Source of the DNA: Thermothelomyces thermophilus ATCC 42464
Lineage: Eukaryota > Ascomycota > Sordariomycetes > Sordariales > Chaetomiaceae
Direction of reading: 5' to 3'
DNA: 64,000 nucleotides
Assembly: GCF_000226095.1 (NCBI RefSeq)
Contig: NC_016477.1
Coordinates: forward strand, 3,844,001-3,908,000
Position numbers and translations under genes: made by a program. Of the stretch, positions 11,327-23,610 are shown one piece after another (within the stretch, counting starts at the first letter, position 1; each line of letters begins with the position of its first letter). The notes beneath the pieces are model-generated. The model worked only from the letters and a program-made list of their open reading frames with translations. It was not told the origin of the DNA and ran no database searches.

Positions 11327-12197
11327 TTTGATTCGCTCACGCTTGTCTACGCAGTTCCACATCTGATAGGCTGGATTCGCTCCTCCTTCGGCCGCCACAA
11401 GACGCTCGAGAACAAGGACATGCTCGGCCAGGATGGTCAAAAGGCACCCCGGATGTTTTAAATAAATCCTGTCTGCGGTCCCTCATTCCATCACGCTACA
11501 ACAATAACACCGCAGTGGCGCCATGGTCAATGGTGGACCCCTCAGACCCAGCATAGCATGTGAGATATTAAAAGAGCGTCGGAACGGATTGTCCCATCAG
11601 CCAGAGATTGGAAGGCGAACATACATGAATAATTAGAATGTCTCATCGGATAGGTTGGAACAGAATTCGGTCCGGCCACTGGCGGCAGACAGGCTTTCTT
11701 TCTTGTTGTCATGCCCAAGTTGAGACCGAGGTCAACTTGTTGCTGTAATTACCCCGTCCTTCGTCGCGGAACAACCAACATCCTCTTGCTTGTCTCAAAG
11801 AAATGGCACATTTTATGGCCCTCTTCTTTGAACCCGGAAGCATGGCTTACTTTGGAATTGAAGTTGAAGCCATCAGAGCTATTATCTGATGTCTTTTAAT
11901 ATGTCGTGTCTACGCTACTCGTAGTATGCAACTCCTCGTAATTTGCTCCTCCCTGATCTATAAAAATAACCAGGTACAACAGATACCGAGCGTGACAAGG
12001 AGAGGGACATGGTGCCGGGCACTATTCCGCGCCGGGCGCAGTAAAGAACCAGTCTATAGTTATGGCATGTTAAACCAATCAACCCGGTGGCCCCAGAACA
12101 ATACAAAAAAAGGTTTCAAAAAAAGGAAAATTAGGTTCCCTGAAATCAATATATCTGCCGCAACCAACCCAAGGTGGCCCTCTCTTCATCACTTTAA
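11327..12197. other. Intergenic stretch, nothing recognised
   Basis: Lies between the tRNA gene and the 3' end of the GT2 gene. No coding or repeat signal. Confidence 0.5.
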
Positions 12198-15020
12198 TTA
12201 CCACGAGAATGTCATCAGGGCAGGATTCAAAACTAGCGGCAGCAGCAGATGCGAGGCGGCGACCGTGGCCATGGGCAGGATGGCGACGAAGTCTTTAATG
12301 TGCCAGCTGTAGGGGATGAAGGGAGCGACGGCGAGAATGATCATGCCAGCGATGAAGATGGTGGCAAAGAGCATTGAGATTTTGAACTGACGGAGAGCGT
12401 TAGCTAGCTTCCGTTTAATTAGACAGACCCAAGCCCAGTCTCACAAGCCACGGGTAATTAATTAATTGCATTTACTCACCTTCTTCAACACCTTGGGCAC
12501 CTCGATGAAGAAGTTGGAGAACTCGGCCTCCTTGGCGGTCGCGCCCCACGTCATGTCAATCTCGAACATGTGCGCCAGTAGGGCCTGCGACAGGTGCAGA
12601 GACAGGCCGCCGAGGAAGACGGCCAGCAGGAAGGTCCACTTGAAGTTCTCGTACAGGGCGTACAGGATGCTGCGCTCGCCGACGCGGTACCGCATGACGG
12701 CGAGGGCGATGTTGCCGAGGCCGTTGAAGACGAGGATGATGGAGAACCAGACCTGCCACGAATCGACGTAATACTTGTCGAGGTAGCCGTTGAACCAGCC
12801 CATGATGAAGTAGTTGATGCTGGTCATGATCCAGGCGGCGGCGATGGCATAGTACGTGCCGATGTACGAGATGACGGTGACCTTGGAGGTGAAGCGAATG
12901 TTGGAGAAGAGGAAGCGGCGGAAGAGCGGGGTGAAGGGGCCCTTGTAGATCCACTTGCGGATCGGGTGGAAGAGCAGCTCGTTGCAGCCGTAGGCGTACT
13001 TCTCCCAGCGAGCCAGCTCGTCGTAGACCGTCAGCGACACGCCCTCCTTGAAGCCGTCGCCGGCCCAGGCGGCGAGCCGGATGATGTAGCCGGCGCACTG
13101 GAGACGCAGCGACATGTCGAAGTCTTCCGACACGTGGCTTTCCGACCAGAACTTCTCGTACCCGTCCTCGTCTTCGTACGAGACCTGCTGAATGGCAGAC
13201 CACCGGAGGATGGCGTTATGGCCGACGAAAGGGGCCACGTCGCCGTTGGAGACGGTGTAGCGAATGGCGCTGTAGATGAGGTTGGTGAAGAAGGTGATGC
13301 CGTTCTCGAAGTAGGTGTGCACGACCTGCATGACGCCGGACGAGAACTGCATGATGCCGACGTCGGGGGACAGCTCCATCTCCGAGACGGCATCCAGCAG
13401 GCAATCGGCGGGCACGCGCGTGTCGGAGTCGACCAGCAGGATGTAGTCGCCGATGCGGATATTGCCGTCGGCCCAGGCCCGGCCGTCCTCCTCCAGGACC
13501 TCCTTCAGGGCGCGCTCGTAGGCCAGAGCCTCGTCGTGCTGCGTCCAGTCGGGGGTGCGCTGGATCGCGGCCAGCTTGTCCTCCACCTTGCACGAGATCA
13601 TGAGGGCGAAGTTCATGTTGGAAGCCTTCTTGAACTTGCCGCGCCGCTGGAAGCCGTTCTCGCCATGCTTCGGGCGAGCGACCCACCCGATGCTGTTGTC
13701 CGCATAGAATTCGATACGCGCGCGGCGGTCCTCCTCCGAGATGAGCTGCAGGCCGTCGTCGTTGATAAACATATTAGCCGATCCTCCCTGCAGCTCGTAC
13801 GTCGACATGGCCTGCTTGATGGACTTGACCGTGGGCGCTATGACGGCGTTGAGACCCTCCTTGTAAACGGGGCACTGGACGGTGACGTGGGGCAGAACGG
13901 AGGACCGCAGCCTCGGTGGCGGGCGGGCCGAGTAGAACTTGGAGTTCACGGTGAGCTGGCGGATGGGACCGAAGATCTGCGCCAGGCAGCCGACGATAAC
14001 TTGGGCGAAGAAGAGGGTGAAGAACATCTGGACCGGGAACAAGGCCACGAGGGCCAGGCGGACGTAGTTGCCGTCGACAGAAACCTCGATGGCCAGCTGC
14101 CGGAAAGCGGCCCCGAGCGATACCGTGACCAGGATGAGCGACAGGCTGACCAGGTACGCGTTCAGCAGGTGAACCGGTCGCTTTTCCGGCTTCAGCTCGC
14201 CGCTCTCCTCGTCCACTTCCGGCTCTTCCACGGCGGCTACGCCCTTCTCGTCCTCGTTGTCCTCCGCGCCAACCTTCCACACGAGCTCCATCAGCTCCGA
14301 CTCAATTGCCTTGGCTCTCTGGACCAGATGCAGGGCGTCGTCGTCCCAGACGATCAGCAGACCCTCGGACGCGACGAAAGCGGCAAACTGGTGCTTCCGC
14401 GCGCGGGGGAGGTCGTCAATGGTCGCGAGGATCTGCACGCGCATGCCGTTCATCAGGGGGACATCGACGGCGTCCGGGGACCACTGTAGGAACGTCTTGA
14501 TCACCCTGGAGTTGACTGTCATGGCGCACTGGGTCCGTTAGCGTCTGCCACCACCATCCCGAACTTTCCAACTTTCCACGGCATTGTCGGGACGGACCTG
14601 GACGTTGAGGGCAGTGCAAGCCGCCGCAAGCGGCGAGTTGACCAGCTGCGGCGGGCAGGCCATATACTGACCCCTCGCCTTCCGGAGAAGGACACCCTCG
14701 ATCTCACCGCTGCCATCGGATATCCAGAGGTGTGAACATTGCTGCTGGTAAAGATAATTCACCATGACCTCGTGCTTGATTTCATCGAGGACCGAACTCC
14801 CTGTTGACCGCACCGACCGGCCCGAGATGGATTGCGGCCTCGAGCTAAACCTCGGGGTGGGAGGTTGCAGCTCAGAGGCGGGCTGGACTGATGGAGCCGG
14901 GTGGTCCTCGGATGCGGATGGCTGTTGCTGGTGTCTTCCATGTTCTCTTGGTGGTGAAGCTGGCGTCGGTGTTGGCTTCGACCCAAGCTTCTCAGCCTTG
15001 AAGTAGTCCCCGATCCCCAT
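12198..15020 (-). CDS. GT2: GT2-type membrane glycosyltransferase needed for hyphal growth in relatives
   Basis: Three exons on the minus strand: 15020-14598, 14528-12480 and 12386-12198, coding for 886 residues. Intron 1 (69 bp) has donor GTCCGT and branch GCTAAC and joins LNVQ to CAMTVN; intron 2 (93 bp, GTGAGT...CTAAC...CAG) adds a last exon of 62 residues with two hydrophobic stretches. The catalytic region is family-2 (processive, hyaluronan/chitin synthase-like): NMFINDD, LLVDSDTRVP (DxD), SEDFDM (catalytic ED) and LARW (the RW of the Q/RxxRW motif). Two membrane segments precede the domain (about residues 260-330) and four to six follow it. The N-terminal about 110 residues are Pro/Ser-rich. 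It matches the fungal GT2 proteins (ZtGT2/FgGT2) required for hyphal extension on solid surfaces; the product polymer is unknown. A duplicate of its upstream DNA sits at 21997-22519. Confidence 0.93.
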
Positions 15021-15360
15021 GGCAACAGCAACCGAAAAAAACAGGACTCGGATTCTCTCGCCCTGAAGCCCTTGCGCGTCAACAAACGGCCATACGGAGT
15101 CAATCGATTGAGGCAATGCTGCATGGTAGATCAATGGCACGCAGATGCTCAGCATCGCCTGGTTCGAATGCTTACCTGCTGATAACTGGGAGGAGGTTGC
15201 GGTCTATGCCGCAAGTTGGCTGCAGATCCCCCTGGTTTCCTAATCCAGTTCCCGGTTCCCTCACCAAGTCTTCAAGCAAAGCCGACGGCGTCTCTCGAGG
15301 GAGGTTGCCCGTCGAGCGAATGTTGGACCACCGCTGTCTACAAAAAACAGCAAAGCGAGC

Positions 15361-15873
15361 GGACGGCTTCAGGCGACCTGCAAGCCAGGAAGCAGCGAAG
15401 GGAATCGGTTCTTGGAACCGATGCTGACACGATCTGATGCCGAGGCTGTCGACTGCCAGGATAGAATCATCCGTGCATGGCCTGACGAATGTTGAGAAGA
15501 TCGAAGCTCGCTTCTGCCGTGCTGCGATGATGCGGCGCGAGCAAGCAAGCTTGCTTCAGGGTGGATGGTGGATGGTGATCCTGGCCGGTTCCGGGCGCGT
15601 GGGAACAAACGAATGTTGATCGCCGGAAGCTTGGGGAGGGGCAAGGGGGGTGAAAAGGGCGTACGGATTAGTGAGCTGCCTTTGTGCATAGTTACATATT
15701 GGACATACATACGGGTAACGCAGCCTTGGGTAGCATGGTGCTTGCTATGTGTGCTGGCGATTGGTCTACACGTGTAGATGCCCCCGACGCAGCTGGCTTG
15801 CCTGGTTCGGCGGAGGGACCAGGCGGGCGCGGTACCCAAGTGCTTGGCGTCAGGGTCCCTGGTCATCGTGTGG
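15361..15873 (-). repeat. Un-mutated arm of an inverted duplication (source copy)
   Basis: The reverse complement of this block aligns over its whole length with 21997-22519. Here the sequence is GC-rich, for example CATCTACACGTGTAGACC (minus strand, 15780-15763), where the other copy reads catctatatatatagact. It starts about 340 bp upstream of the GT2 start codon, so it probably belongs to the GT2 promoter/5' leader. It shows no sign of RIP although its partner is heavily mutated. Confidence 0.9.
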
Positions 15874-16313
15874 ATGATGTGTCGCAGGGATCAAGGGGGG
15901 GTGAGGGTCCGGTCTCCCTTTCGTCCAGCCGCATCCTCGCGAAAACGTAACATACGAAAGTGTTTCCGTACGGGGTAGTGTACGAGCACACCTGCAGTAG
16001 TTCGTACCGATTACCCGAACCCGCCCGCAGCGGACTATCGGTTCTTGCCAAAATCCTTTTCCGAACTCCTTCGCAAATCTTGTGCTTGTTGTCATTCTAG
16101 CCGCCTCCAGGGCACCATGGCGGTAAGTTGCACGGGTGTCATGGCGTTTGCGCGGCGGCTGGGCTGTGTGGGCTGGAGAGGAAGTGCGTGACTGGGTTTC
16201 TTTATCGCTCAATCGCCAATTCGGGGCCACCGGTCAACAGAAACTCGACCTCGATCGCGTATCGTGAGTGCAACGGTTGGCCACTGCGCGCTGCATCGAT
16301 GAGGCATTTCTTG

Positions 16314-16319
<6 letters not shown>

Positions 16320-16343
<24 letters not shown>
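16320..16343. repeat. Poly-T tract, about 24 nt
   Basis: Homopolymer in intergenic DNA; its length is unreliable in sequencing. Confidence 0.9.
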
Positions 16344-16344
<1 letters not shown>

Positions 16345-16874
16345 GCAAAAGACGCCGAGTTCGTTCCATGTGCAGTTGCGTACCTTGCCCTAGTCGGTCA
16401 GCGTTGGAGTGTGCCGAATATTCGCACTCGTTTCTCCCCGCAAAACGGATCTCGCCGGCAATTTGAGAATGAACAGGGAAACAGCGGCCAATGGCTGTGA
16501 CGGGACCACCCGTTCTTTCCATCGACGCAGTTTTCAATGCCAAGGTATTTCAGGGGCATTTCTTACAACCATTGTCAAGAAACACCGAACTACGACTAAG
16601 TACGGAGTACACTACTAGTAATGCAGAAGCAAACTGAAGCCGAATCTATTTGCCAGCTGAAACGAGACGCATGGCCAGTTCTTCAGCAGCACTTGATACT
16701 CCACTTCCGCTAGCATCCAGAGACTGGGTTACCACCCTACGATGAAAGCCGAAGTCAAATTTGACCCCTGAAGCCCAAGACAAATAGTTTAGCGCCCGGA
16801 AAAACTGGATATCGAAGTTCGACCGAGCGGATGGAAACTTTGACGCGGGTATTGTGTGTGTAAGGTATGTATGG

Positions 16875-16910
16875 GCCTCGGTACGGTACGGTACGGTACG
16901 GTACGATACG
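16875..16910. repeat. GGTAC pentamer microsatellite
   Basis: Five consecutive GGTAC units followed by degenerate copies. Each unit contains the palindrome GTAC. Intergenic. Confidence 0.85.
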
Positions 16911-18923
16911 TCAGAATCAATACGGAAACACACAGGTAAATTACCATACTTTGTAAATATCGATTTGAGCAATCTTGTACGACCCATTCGCAGTCCGCAC
17001 TTCGTACCCTAGCGCGAGGAAAAACACGGCGACCTGTCGCCAGAGTATCTGCGACGACATTGCCTTGGGGAGTCAATTAATCTCTGGATTACTCTGTGCA
17101 CTGAAGCCACTCCACGCGGGATTGGGCCGCTGACAGCCTTGTTGGTGGAGGGTTCTGCAGAAGGACGGAGAAATACGAGAAATCCGGCATTGGTGCGCCC
17201 AGGAACATCACAGCGGCAGCCAAAAATAGTTTACCAGAAGCGATCCCCACCATCTGTCTTGTCAATCAGATCGCGTCTGCACGCAAACTAACCGATACGG
17301 TCAGGATCGGCCTCGAACGTGGATGGATGAACCGCCCAACCCCCCACCCCACCCGAAGAGCGGGATAGGGCAGGGTAAACGGGCATTGATGGAACCTTCC
17401 CGTTCAAGGAGAGTGCCACCATCACTGCACGCTCGAGGCCGTTCTGAGGATGATGCGCTGGCAGCCTCGACCGCCAGTCGAACCCAGGTTTCTCTACCAC
17501 CCGATCTTCTCATTATTCATCACGAATTGTTTGACTCCCTCCGCGGCCTCCAGCATACAAGACAGGTTACGGAACACGGAGGACTAATAACCCGGGTTGG
17601 GCGGTTCGGCAAAAAGTACGAAGTACCTATGTACAGTACTGTACCATACCTGATGTGTTTTGTCTTTGCGTGCTCCCCTCGTGTCGGTTCCGTGTCTCTC
17701 GCTACTGCTGTCTCGCTGTCTGACTATCTTAGCAACATCCCCCAAGACAGCAGGGGTCTCTTGGCGGCCAACGACGACTTGCTTATCGCCAAAATCGATG
17801 ACGTTTGTGCCGACACAATAACGGGGAATCTCTATCTTGGTCCTGAGTGTAGTAGGCTGCCTACGACAAGAGATAAAAATCACCAGAGAGATAATCACCA
17901 GAGAGATAAACTATCGTCATCATTCGACGAAGCCGAGAGGATCTGACAAGAATCGTCAACGCTAAGGGGCGCAACATCAGCAGAGATTATCGATGAGCTT
18001 GCCAATAAAGTGAAACAGCTGGCCTTCCTCTACGAGGCTCGAGACGATGGTGTCGAAGAAATTTGAACTGTGAAGGCCAGCTAACGCAGAGTCAGCCGCG
18101 CGGGTGGGGGTGGAAGAGGAAATGGGGGGACATCTTGATCGGGTCTCGTATCGCTCGGCGGCATTCTCGACATGTTCTAGCGCCGGCTATGTTGGACCTG
18201 CTCGACTCCAATAGCGCACTGTAATAGTGAAAATGCAATGATCCACAACGTCCAACTAGTTCGAGCGGTTCAGGGGATGACTGCATCGTTAGCGGGAGAG
18301 TGAGCCGTCACCAAGTCCGTGAGTAGATAGTGGAAGGCGCAGCTTCGCATGGCTTTCCGATTCCAGCCACTTCTACCAAAATCACCACACCTTCACCGCT
18401 TAGCGCGTGCGGGTGCGGGTGCCAAGGATTCCCAAGATGTCAAGCAGAGCCGAGTAGCGCCGCTCTAGCCGTCGGCCAGAAGATCCCGCAGACAAGCCGC
18501 CGTATTGTGCCTGGCGCTCTGCAGTGGGCTTTGTCCTTCGTAGTGCGTTTCAGGACGCGACAGACAACCCTTCGAGATTATGCCACAAAGAAGTGCTCCA
18601 TGATCTCCTAGAATGTTGTCTTGCTCTGCCAAAGGTGTCATGTTGATTCGTCATGCCCGCATTAGCGCTACTGAGTGTCTGCATTTGTGCCGCTGTTCAA
18701 AAAAAAAACAATCGCATCAGACCAGGCCGTTTCCGCTCATCTTTCAGCTCCACCTAGTCGAAGGGAGGAAAAAAAAAAGAAAGTAAACATTAGATAACCT
18801 AAGTGACCAAGAGTAAACATGTGTGCCCATCCATCTACGCCCAAACACCAAACGTGAACAATGTGAACAATGTGTACAATGTGTAAAGAAATCCGTGTCT
18901 TGCTGTCCTGTCCAAACTCTGCT

Positions 18924-20457
18924 CTAGAGATCCTCATCTCCGTCGCACTGCTGCAACATTACGACCTTGCTCACCTCCATCTGCGGCTGCGTCCAGGTGG
19001 GCAGCCAGCGGTCCTTGGCCTGCCAGAAGTCCTTGCGGGCGTTGGGCGAGCGGTCGAGCCAGGGCTTGCCGTTGACGTTGTCCTCGAACCAGCCGTTGGT
19101 GCCGCCGACGGCCAGGTTCAGGATGAGGTAGAAGGGCTGGTCGAAGGGGGTCTGCGGCCGGCCCGTGTGGCCCCAGATGTCGTCGATGCGCGTCCCGTTG
19201 CTGTCCTGGACGGGGAAGTTGCCGCGCGACCACATGGGCACGTCGAAGTTGACGTAGAGCACCTGCAGCAGGCGCGAGTTGACGTAGGTGAAGAGGTACT
19301 TTTGCGACCACTCGACCCCGAACGTGTTGAACCCGGCCGAGTAGGTTGTGTGCAGCGCCTGCCGCTTGACGTTGGTGCGCCACCAGGCGTCGTTGGCCGG
19401 GTTCGGCCCCCAGTGGAGCGCCGATGACATGATGTTGTTGCCACCCTGCGGGTAGGTGTAGTTGTTGCCGCGCGACTCCATGATGTCGATCTCGCCCGAC
19501 GCCGGCCACGGCCCGTACTTGGAGTCGACCGGCATCATCCAGATGGCCGGCCAGAGCCAGTCGCCGGCGGGCAGCTTGGCCGTCACCTCGACCCGGCCGT
19601 ACTTGATGGAGGCACCGCGCCGCGTGTTGATGCGGCCCGAGAGGACTGGAGGCACGATGGACGAGTTGCCGGTCGTGATATTAGTGGCGGCGATGCAATT
19701 GGCCGGGTTGGTGGACGTGCAGGTGCCGTCCTTGAGGAGGTCGATCTTGTAGTTCTGTTGCATCAACGCGTCGTCACGAGGTGTCGCCCTGATGATGAGG
19801 TTGCCGTTCTCAATGAACACGTTCTCGTCGCCCCCCGTGGTTTGCTCAAACTCGCCGTTTCTGGGAAAATGTTGTCAGTCTCGGTCATCATTTCATCTCG
19901 GTCGTTCCTCCGGTCGTCGAAAGGGAGAAGACGTACCCGAACCCGTTCACCTGCACCTCCTTCATCCACACCTTCTCGTTGAAGCCTTGGGACCAATCCT
20001 CTATGAGAACGGGACAGTACTTGTGCTTGACCACGCTGCGGATGCCGTCCCACACCAGGAAGCCCGAGATACCCAACCCGATGATGATGCCGATGATAGG
20101 CAGGATGGTAACCCATTTTTCCTTGGGGTCGGACTGTTTGGTCCATGGCTTCTCGATCTCGCCCTTGCGCACGCGGCGCGAGTGGAAGTAACGCGCGCCG
20201 CCGCCTTCGAAGCGGCCCAGTGCCGAGGACGAGTCGAAGCTACTAGGGGGCCGCGAGAACGAAGGGCTGGCAAAGGGGTTGCCGTTCTGACCGAACGACC
20301 GGTGCGACGCTTGCGACTCGACACCGTCGCCAAAGGGGTTGCGCCCGACAGACTCGTTGGGCGTCCCGGGCCGTTGAGGGGTCGGAGCGGCGGTGGATGC
20401 CATTGAGGGCATATTGTTGGTGGCCGGGCGGCCGAAGGAGTCGTTGTTGTTATCCAT
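18924..20457 (-). CDS. GH16 endo-beta-1,3(4)-glucanase-like, type II membrane protein
   Basis: Exons 20457-19937 and 19860-18924 (intron 76 bp, GTACGT...CCCAG), 485 residues. Residues 1-115 are a Ser/Pro/Asn-rich cytosolic tail, about 118-142 a single membrane segment (WVTILPIIGIIIGLGISGF), then a GH16 domain. The catalytic motif is GEIDIME (E-x-D-x-x-E, nucleophile and acid/base Glu). Family landmarks SGRINTRRG, KYGRVEVTAKLPAGDWLWPAIWMMP and LNLAVGGTNGW are all present. The topology suggests an enzyme anchored in the plasma or secretory membrane, facing the wall. GH16 enzymes cut or transfer beta-1,3/1,6-glucan; the substrate here is inferred from the family only. The splice joins VNGFG to NGEFEQ in frame. 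No defects are visible. Confidence 0.93.
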
Positions 20458-21996
20458 CGGAAGATATAAGGCGGACTAGCCGCCGTGGTGGTAATCCCTG
20501 AGCTCAGACAGCTGCTCGCTGGAAGCGTGGTCCCAGAATACAAGCGTCGTCGTCGTCGGAAGCTCTGTGAGCCAGTGGAAACTGCCGTTGTATAATGACC
20601 GTCGTCGACTGTCAAATGAATGGGGGGAAACTGTGCTCTGCTCCGTATGCAACGAGGCCCTGAAAGGTCGTCGCTAACGAGAACAACACAAGCCTTGATG
20701 CGACTGCAACAACTGCCCGAAACAAAAACGAGGGTGAGGCACTTCAAGTGCAGAAGCCAAAGCAAGCAAGGGAGGTGATCTTTGGTATGTCCAGTTTCAT
20801 CAGCCAAAGAAAATTGAAGGCGAGGGTCAGTCTTGTTTTCCTTTTCGCTTCTCGCCCTTCAGTTACGTACTGGCAGAAAAAAGGTCGGGACCCGGCGCCA
20901 CGGCGGGGTGATAGCTGAAGGTGGAGGACGCTCCAACGGAAGAAGCTGCGTGGTGCTGCTGCATTGGAACTCCAGACTCTCGTCGCCCGACGTGACGGGG
21001 CCCAGTCTTGGCGATGCGCCGGCATCACATCGTCTGGCGTAGTGGAATTCGTATGTACATACCAGGTTGCTTGCACTGCAGCGTCGTGTTGTCTATTGCA
21101 ACAATCATCAATTCACGAGCGCATCGATCCGGTAGGTGGGTTCTCGCTTGGCAGGCTTCGTCAAGCGGGGCGATAACGCTGGCAGGGATGGGTGGGCTAG
21201 CGGGTCCTTCCCGGATCTCGACGAAGCCCTGATCCTTGCCGTGCCCTTGCCCTGTTCCTGGGCTAAGCAGCCACGGCAAACAGCGAGCGTGCCCAGCCAG
21301 GGGTCGGCGGCAGGAACCCCGCCGCGGGCTGCTGGACCTTCCCCTCCGTTTCTTCAACTTTTCCAGCTCCTAACTCACACCGGTTTCCGAGCACACTCGG
21401 CAGTACACTACGGAGTACTATGCAGCACACTGCGGAATACATCCGTGCAGATGATACCAGTTAATACTCTGTGCCTAAGGGCAAAGTCTTGCTCCGTCCA
21501 CATACGAATTTTCACCGTCTGATCAACCGAAAAGCAGCAAATACGTGGCCACCGCTTGCGAAGGCAGCGCTCAGTCGCTGTCAACTATAGATAAGCTTAC
21601 CCGAATAGGGCCAGGGAAGCGACGAAGCTTGGAACTTGGACCGAAAAAACACCGGGATGATACCATACATGAAGATATGTAACGTACCGTCATGTACATA
21701 CACATACGGTAACAAAACGTCAGTCCGATACCAGAAATACAATACATGAGGGTCTGAGGGGCTTCTTGAAACAATCTCTGACGTTTGTGTCGCTTGTGTT
21801 CCCCGCTCCACGTGCCTGTCTGTCTGTTTGTGCTGATTCATTTCCACCATTGTCTCAAACAGTCGATAGTTAGCGCTTGACGATTCCGGCGTCGGCGTTA
21901 AATGTAATGGCGCAAGGCAGTGCGACGAACTGACAGCTTCAGCCGCACGCCTTTTTTAAGGGGTTTTGGCATCTCCCAAGGGATGGACCCTACGGA
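20458..21996. other. GH16 promoter and intergenic DNA
   Basis: No supported gene. Holds the upstream region of the GH16 gene and sequence up to the RIP-mutated repeat. A TACGGAGTA motif occurs near 21409. Confidence 0.5.
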
Positions 21997-22519
21997 CCAC
22001 ACGATAACCAGGGACCCTAATGCCAAGTACTTGGGTACCACGCCCGCCTGGTCCCTCCGCCGAACTAGGCAAGCCAGCTACATCTATATATATAGACTAA
22101 TTACTAGTATATATAGCAAGCATTATATACTACCTAAGGCTACATTACCTATATAATATATAACTATATATAAAGGTAGCTTATTAATCTATATACTCTT
22201 TCCCCCCCCTTTGCCCCTCCTCTATTACTATTAACTCCTACCTTACCCCCTCCCTAAGCTTCTAGCAATTAATATTTATTTATTCCTATATATCTAGAAC
22301 TAGCTAAGATCACTATCTACCCTAATATAAGCTTACTTACTTACACTATATTATTATAGTATGGCAGAAGCAAGCTTTAATCTTCTTGATATTCGTCAGG
22401 CCATATACGGATGATTCTATCCTAGCAGTTAATAGCCTTGGCATTAGATCATATTAGTATCGGTTCTAAGAACTGATTCCCTTTACTACTTTCTAGCTTA
22501 TAGGTCGCCTAAAGCCGTC
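21997..22519 (+). repeat. RIP-mutated copy of the GT2 upstream block (inverted duplicate)
   Basis: Aligns end to end with the reverse complement of 15361-15873. The differences are overwhelmingly C to T and G to A, strongest where the source has CpA or TpG, which is the fingerprint of repeat-induced point mutation. Mutation density is low in the first about 80 bp and very high from 22081 on. The right edge falls exactly where the coding sequence of the adjoining regulator pseudogene stops, so this block replaced or displaced that gene's 3' part. Confidence 0.92.
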
Positions 22520-23610
22520 GTCACTAGTGCCCTGAGGCAGACTAAGCAGCAGACTGAGAAAGCGGTCCATGTAGACAATTTGAAACCACACAAACCGGGG
22601 TTTAGCATCAAGCGACGCGTCGATGAGTGGAATAGGCGGAATAGGGGAGCGGTATAGGTCCATTAGTTAGGCCACTGTCATTGCCCTGCAAAAGACAGCC
22701 CAAGCGCGCCGAAGACTGCCGCAGTTTATTTCGTATACGCCTTCCAAAACAATGCATACCAGACAGTCGAGGCTTCCGTGCATGTCTTCGTTGGCCGTGA
22801 CCCACGTCCTCGCAGCTGCCACCAAGCGACGCATAAGCACGCCTGGCGGCTCCGAGAGAACCTGGACAGCCCTCTCTCCGGACGGAGTCTGCAGCGTGAT
22901 CGCAAGCATGATCATAAGTCGAGCCAGAACGACGGGATGAGCGTCGGCACGGGGGATATTTGGGTACGGAAAACGACGCGGAAAGTCTCTCGAGCGTCAG
23001 GGCGCCGTGCGGTAGAGTGTTGGAGATACCGGTGTAACGGGATGGTCTACAGCTTTCCCTGAGCAGCATGTCGAGGTCGTTCCGAGCCGGAAGGGCCGCA
23101 AGTAAGTGGTGGCGGGCCGTCTCTGTTTCGACTTCATCCGGCGCCGCGTGTGTGACCCCTGGTATGTCTTGCGCGTTCGGCGTGGGGAGATATGGACCAA
23201 GGGTAGATAGAGTCTCTGGGATTCTGCGGGACAATTAGGTAAAAGGGTTAGACATGATGGCCAAGGATGTTAATTACCTTGAGAGCGACTTGATCATCGG
23301 TCTGTCTTAGCCCAGCAATACCATTGCCAGCAAGAACTTGGAAGTCCTTCATCAAAGTCTGCTCAATCAGCGCAAGCCGTTCGCCCAGCCGCCGCTTGTC
23401 CTTCTTCACCGGAAACGGATCCTCGGGCACATCCTGGGGCACGCAAGCAACACCGCGATGGTGGCAGCCGATACAAGCGCCATCTCCGGGCGCTGGCAAC
23501 ATGCAGCGGATCTTCCGCCGCTTGCACTCCCAGCATGACCGCGTCCCCTTGCGCACCCTCCTCCGCTTTGCGGGCATTTCCCGTTCCAGGTCGGGCGCAG
23601 GTGCCGCCAT
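22520..23610 (-). pseudogene. Truncated Zn2Cys6 transcription factor
   Basis: Starts at the ATG at 23610 (MAAPAPDLER). The zinc cluster CWECKRRKIRC...CIGCHHRGVAC has correct spacing for six metal-binding cysteines, so the DNA-binding region is intact. A likely intron lies at 23277-23224. Downstream frames carry the fungal regulator middle-homology region in pieces: IPETLSTLGPYLP, then LARLMIMLAITLQTPSG, then RFVWFQIVYMDRFLSLLLS. Breaks: a one-base shift at the exon 2 start, another near 22945, a TAA near 22669 where CAA is expected, and loss of the C-terminus at 22519, where the RIP-mutated repeat begins. Divergent from a transporter relic, a common arrangement for pathway regulators. Confidence 0.88.

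Larger units (their letters stand above)
15021..18923. other. Long upstream region of GT2, mostly unassigned
   Basis: Contains the GC-rich source copy of the inverted duplication (15361-15873), a T run of about 24 at 16320-16343, a GGTAC pentamer array at about 16875-16905 and two low-value open frames. A frame at 17323-17946 shows acidic, protein-like sequence near its end but no domain. No gene can be supported. Confidence 0.5.

Noticed and set aside
12594-14489. 631-codon open frame on the plus strand
   Set aside because: It is the antisense shadow of the GT2 gene, produced by its GC-rich codon use; no domain and no start context.
15369-15866. 165-codon protein on the minus strand
   Set aside because: No domain; it lies in the GT2 upstream block and its duplicate is simply RIP-mutated DNA, with no sign of codon-level conservation.
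17323-17946. 207-codon plus-strand gene
   Set aside because: Low-complexity start, no domain, no splice structure; only the last third looks protein-like, too weak to call.
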